Shown: one piece after another, positions 22,010 through 24,869 of the stretch
How positions within the stretch are numbered: position 1 is the first letter of the stretch
Layout: every line of letters begins with the position of its first letter
IMG/VR virus record: IMGVR_UViG_3300001213_000203
Span: 1 to 24,869 of that record
Direction: 5' to 3' (one strand)
DNA: 24,869 nucleotides
From: a virus
Translations under genes and position numbers: made by a program
The notes under the pieces: model-generated
What the model saw: only the letters and a program-made list of their open reading frames with translations
Told to the model about the DNA's origin: nothing
Database searches by the model: none

Positions 22010-24418
22010 TTAAAAAGTACAGGCTGTGGATCCATCAACGGTTTTGACCCAACTAGACCCATTACAAACACAAAGGACATATGCACTGGTTAGGGATAAA
22101 ATTCCATTTCTTGCAGCTGAACAAGTCGGAGTGACTCCGGCACCCTGAACGTCGATTTGAGTAAGAGTATCTCCCATTTTCGTTACGACCGTCGAGACTG
22201 AAAGAACTTGTGAAGCAATCGGTGGAACAGAGATTTTATCAGCAAGGAGTGCGACAGTCCCCGTGGTTGTTAGATTGATCCCAGTTGATCCAAATGGTGA
22301 AGCTGAAAATTGCATTGTGTCGATGAACGTTCCATTCAAAGTCACATCAGCATTGAAGTTGGAATTGATAAATGTCCCTGAACAAGGGGCGAGCGAGCAT
22401 CCATGAGTCAATGTATTGGCAAAAACACCGCCTTGCCATTGAATCAGAGTCTGATCGAGACTTACGGCTCCAAATGTGAAGGTGTCATAGGCTTCAATAT
22501 AATCGCCTCCACCGGCATTTCGTCCTTTCCAGGTAACTGCTCCACCGATCCAACAATCTTGAATTACGACATTGGAATTTGATCCACCTATCGCCTGAAG
22601 ATCAAAATTGAGTTGAGTTGATCCTCCCAAATACAGACTTTTGAACGTGGTCCAGCTTGAACCTGTCGCCCAATCTGATGTTGGTTTTATGGAGTTGGTC
22701 CCTCCGTTAACTCGAAGATAGGCTGACCTATGACCATCACCAATGATGTCTGTATATGGAGGAATCAAGAGATCAGCGGTTTCGATGTAACGTCCCGGAG
22801 CAAGCCGAATCACCCAATGATGATCCTGATCAAAAGGACCCGTAATCGTCGAAAGAGCCTTCGAAGGAAGATGATAGGGATTCCCCACCGATCCATCTCC
22901 TGTTGTGTCATTTCCCCAAACAGCGACATAGATGGTTTTCAAAGTCAGGGACCCGACATTTGTCATCTTCGCATTGAACGTCGTCCAATCTGTGGATGAG
23001 AGATATCCGTTCAAACTTGAACTTGATGCCTGAATCGAAAGAGTCCCTGAAGACAGACTTAAGGGAGATGACGCGGAAGCCAATTGTCGATCGAGTTGAT
23101 ACTTAGTTGATCCAATCGAGAACCAAAGATGAGTTCCATCATATTCTTGAGCCCCATCATACACGAGAGGAGTCAGTGTCTGGGAATGAAGCTGAAACGA
23201 GGACATCGGAACAGGTGAAGCACCGGCACCTGCATTGAGAGTCGTTGCGAATCCTTGTCCTGTTCCTAGATAGATATTCAAGGCTTGAGCAAAGGCTCCG
23301 GCACCTGTCACAAGTGGAGATGCTGAACTGTAATGGATCACCTGACTAAGACTTGAGATCCCAGTCGAATTCGTGACGAGTGAGGGGACAGTCGCGGTGA
23401 TGAGTTTTAGATTCACTCCTGAATATGCTGCAGTACTTGAAACTGTGATCTGTCCCTGAACTTGATCCTGATTGTGGACGAAAGACACGGCTCCACCCAA
23501 AGCAATTGCTACATGGTCTGGATTATCAAGATTTTCAACTGAGACATCTTCGAAATAGATCGATCCAGCCCCGGAGACTGTCATGGCTTTCGTTGAGGTC
23601 GTTAGCGCAGCGGTGATTGCACAGTTATCAGCATTGAATTTTGATGCTGCATTCGAGTTCGAATAGATAACCGCATCTCCGAGACCCGCGAGACTATCCA
23701 TGTGAGTATCATCGAGTTGAAGATTTAGGGCGCTTGATCCTGAAATGGTCAAAACGGTTCCAGCACCGGCAAGATCACAATGATGGATATAGACGGTTCC
23801 GGCAAAATTGGCGGTCATACTTCCAACGATTGCAACCCCTCGAGACTCCGAGCATGAGAGGCTGACTCCTGCTTTCAAAGTCACATTTTCGGAATATGTT
23901 CCTTTGAAAATGATGACGTCAGATCCTGAACTTGCGACGGTGACTGCTTTTCCGATGGTCAAATAGGGATTCGCATAGGTTCCGTTTCCGGTCGTATCGT
24001 TTCCGTTTTTCGAGACATAGAGCGTATTTGTTATGCCGAGAGTATTCAGAGCCCATGCTCCGACGGAATTTCGACTTAGAAGTCCGATGACCGATCCAGA
24101 AAGCCCCGAGAGACTATCAAGTGCGAGGGTTCCGGTGGATGCTCCGGTTCCACCATTTGAGACACCGAGAGTTCCGGTGAGAGATACTCCGAATGTCCCT
24201 GATCCAGTAATCGGGGACCCGGTAACTGTGAACAAAGGGGGCATCGAAAGTCCCACATTTGTCACAGTTCCGGTTCCACCGCCCCCTCCAAATGTTCCAC
24301 CGAGAACCCAGTTATCGGATTGCTCACCAAACTGATTTTTCAGAATCAAAGTCGGGTAGCTTCCATATGAAACAAAACTCGAAAAAAGGATCAAAAACCA
24401 AATCGAGAATGAATACAT
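22010..24418 (-). CDS. Exported tailspike-like protein with two beta-helix domains
   Basis: An 802-residue product. It begins with a signal peptide (about 1-19), followed by the shared YPTLILKNQFGEQS block (21-34) and a glycine hinge. Next come fibre repeats ISGSGTFGVSLTGTLGVSNGGTGAST-like (70-95) and a first beta-helix (about 132-350), opening LYVSKNGNDTTGNGTYANPYLTIG. A linker has GYLSSTDWTTFNAK, a common phage fibre piece. A second beta-helix (about 496-700) starts IYVAVWGNDTTGDGSVGNPY. The C-terminus contains several cysteines (CSAARNG, CVCNGSSW, ACTF) suggesting disulfides outside the cytoplasm. The start at 24418 is used because the upstream extension has no site and would put the signal peptide inside the protein. 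The gene lies between head genes, unlike normal fibres. Confidence 0.72.
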   Translation of the reverse strand: MYSFSIWFLILFSSFVSYGSYPTLILKNQFGEQSDNWVLGGTFGGGGGTGTVTNVGLSMPPLFTVTGSPITGSGTFGVSLTGTLGVSNGGTGASTGTLALDSLSGLSGSVIGLLSRNSVGAWALNTLGITNTLYVSKNGNDTTGNGTYANPYLTIGKAVTVASSGSDVIIFKGTYSENVTLKAGVSLSCSESRGVAIVGSMTANFAGTVYIHHCDLAGAGTVLTISGSSALNLQLDDTHMDSLAGLGDAVIYSNSNAASKFNADNCAITAALTTSTKAMTVSGAGSIYFEDVSVENLDNPDHVAIALGGAVSFVHNQDQVQGQITVSSTAAYSGVNLKLITATVPSLVTNSTGISSLSQVIHYSSASPLVTGAGAFAQALNIYLGTGQGFATTLNAGAGASPVPMSSFQLHSQTLTPLVYDGAQEYDGTHLWFSIGSTKYQLDRQLASASSPLSLSSGTLSIQASSSSLNGYLSSTDWTTFNAKMTNVGSLTLKTIYVAVWGNDTTGDGSVGNPYHLPSKALSTITGPFDQDHHWVIRLAPGRYIETADLLIPPYTDIIGDGHRSAYLRVNGGTNSIKPTSDWATGSSWTTFKSLYLGGSTQLNFDLQAIGGSNSNVVIQDCWIGGAVTWKGRNAGGGDYIEAYDTFTFGAVSLDQTLIQWQGGVFANTLTHGCSLAPCSGTFINSNFNADVTLNGTFIDTMQFSASPFGSTGINLTTTGTVALLADKISVPPIASQVLSVSTVVTKMGDTLTQIDVQGAGVTPTCSAARNGILSLTSAYVLCVCNGSSWVKTVDGSTACTF
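24296..24358 (-). repeat. Conserved N-terminal block, copy in large fibre-like gene
   Basis: Encodes residues 21-41 (YPTLILKNQFGEQS, then DN, W, VLGG). It is the partner of the copy at 21807-21869, with both starting directly after the likely signal-peptidase site. Confidence 0.8.
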
Positions 24419-24437
24419 GGGCCCCCCCTTTATTTTT

Positions 24438-24869
24438 TCAATCCTCCGGCAAAACAGGATCTTGATAACACCGACAATTGGGGAAAGTTCCAGCATGTCC
24501 CGTTGTCCCATCACTCAATTTTGGAGGACTCGCATAGTCTACATACTTTCCATTCATTTCAGCATGAGATTCTCGTTCGGCCCCATCCATGGTCGTGCGC
24601 CAAATGTAACCTTGGGCGCCGATAGCTTTCGCTCTTGTCTCAACAAAGGATGAATTCGCCCTAGATGTTTCAGTACGAGCAATGAGGCGAGCCCTATTCA
24701 CGGCGACTTCCGTCGACATGCCCATCTGCTTTTTGAGCTCTTCGATTATTTCTGGATCGGGAAGGGCCCTCGTACCTTCGATAAAATGGCGTGCCGAGAT
24801 ATCTTGGGCACGAAGGCCTGCTTCAATGGGAATCGATTTGATCAAATCGACCTGTTCATTCAACAACTC
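24438..24869 (-). CDS. Head morphogenesis protein, Mu gpF/SPP1 gp7-like (5' end missing)
   Basis: The last 144 codons of a minor head protein; the start is beyond the right edge. The segment RARLIARTETSRANSSFVETRAKAIG (about 58-83 from the first visible Met) and the C-terminal core YIWRTTMDGAERESHAEMNGKYV...GTFPNCRCYQDPV are the conserved C-terminal signature of MuF-type proteins. These bind the portal and package with the genome. A portal gene is therefore expected immediately upstream, outside the window. The next gene starts 19 bases after its stop. Confidence 0.85.
   Translation of the reverse strand, partial: ELLNEQVDLIKSIPIEAGLRAQDISARHFIEGTRALPDPEIIEELKKQMGMSTEVAVNRARLIARTETSRANSSFVETRAKAIGAQGYIWRTTMDGAERESHAEMNGKYVDYASPPKLSDGTTGHAGTFPNCRCYQDPVLPED

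Noticed and set aside
24419-24514. Upstream extension of the tailspike-like gene
   Set aside because: It overlaps the MuF-like gene and would bury the signal peptide 32 residues inside.
1-24869. CRISPR array, tRNA, integrase or attachment site
   Set aside because: I saw no regularly spaced repeats, cloverleaf with a CCA-type end, recombinase motif or paired att-like repeats.

Overview
The window is a segment of the genome of a tailed bacteriophage (or prophage) with a contractile tail. Almost every gene lies on the minus strand in one long, tightly packed late operon, transcribed from the right edge towards the left. Many junctions are ATGA or TAATG overlaps, and most other starts have a good AGGAGG-like site. 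The structural set resembles the simple contractile tails of phages such as KPP10 and cyanophage Pam3. It comprises a DUF2184-type major capsid protein, Gp24-like cement, DUF4054, a gp12-like neck terminator, DUF3383 sheath, DUF3277 tube, Dit-like protein, baseplate plug, Gp138-like spike, gp25/W, J and DUF2612. Exported, cysteine-containing proteins and a lipoprotein suggest a Gram-negative host. The repeat-rich exported fibre-like proteins are reminiscent of predatory or deltaproteobacterial-type genomes, but the host cannot be fixed from the window.

Layout in transcription order (right to left). The 3' part of a Mu gpF-like head morphogenesis gene runs off the right edge. It is followed by two paralogous fibre/tailspike-like genes with signal peptides, inserted inside the head module. 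Then come a DUF2213 prohead protease-scaffold gene with an apparent nested scaffold start, a cement protein, the major capsid protein, a small basic-tailed protein, and four neck/connector genes. The tail module follows: a small virion-like protein, sheath, tube, a tail assembly chaperone pair joined by a -1 ribosomal frameshift (TTTTTTC plus a 9-bp hairpin), and a tape measure of only 418 residues. The baseplate genes come next (Dit-like, plug, hub, spike, W, J, DUF2612), and then a glycine-rich receptor-binding fibre. A likely terminator at 6201-6234 closes this block.

Below 6200 is a set of small membrane proteins (probable holin, XhlA-like and spanin-like candidates) with a ten-cysteine lipoprotein. 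No endolysin is recognisable. After these come a GT-B glycosyltransferase, a small unknown protein and a short UDP-glucose dehydrogenase-like enzyme. This last group looks like cargo that could alter surface sugars.

At the left end, a Sak4-like recombination ATPase is the only clear plus-strand gene. It converges on the dehydrogenase gene and diverges from a small unknown minus-strand gene. A plus-strand terminator at 63-98 belongs to something upstream of the window. No tRNA, rRNA, CRISPR array, insertion sequence, integrase, terminase or portal is visible.
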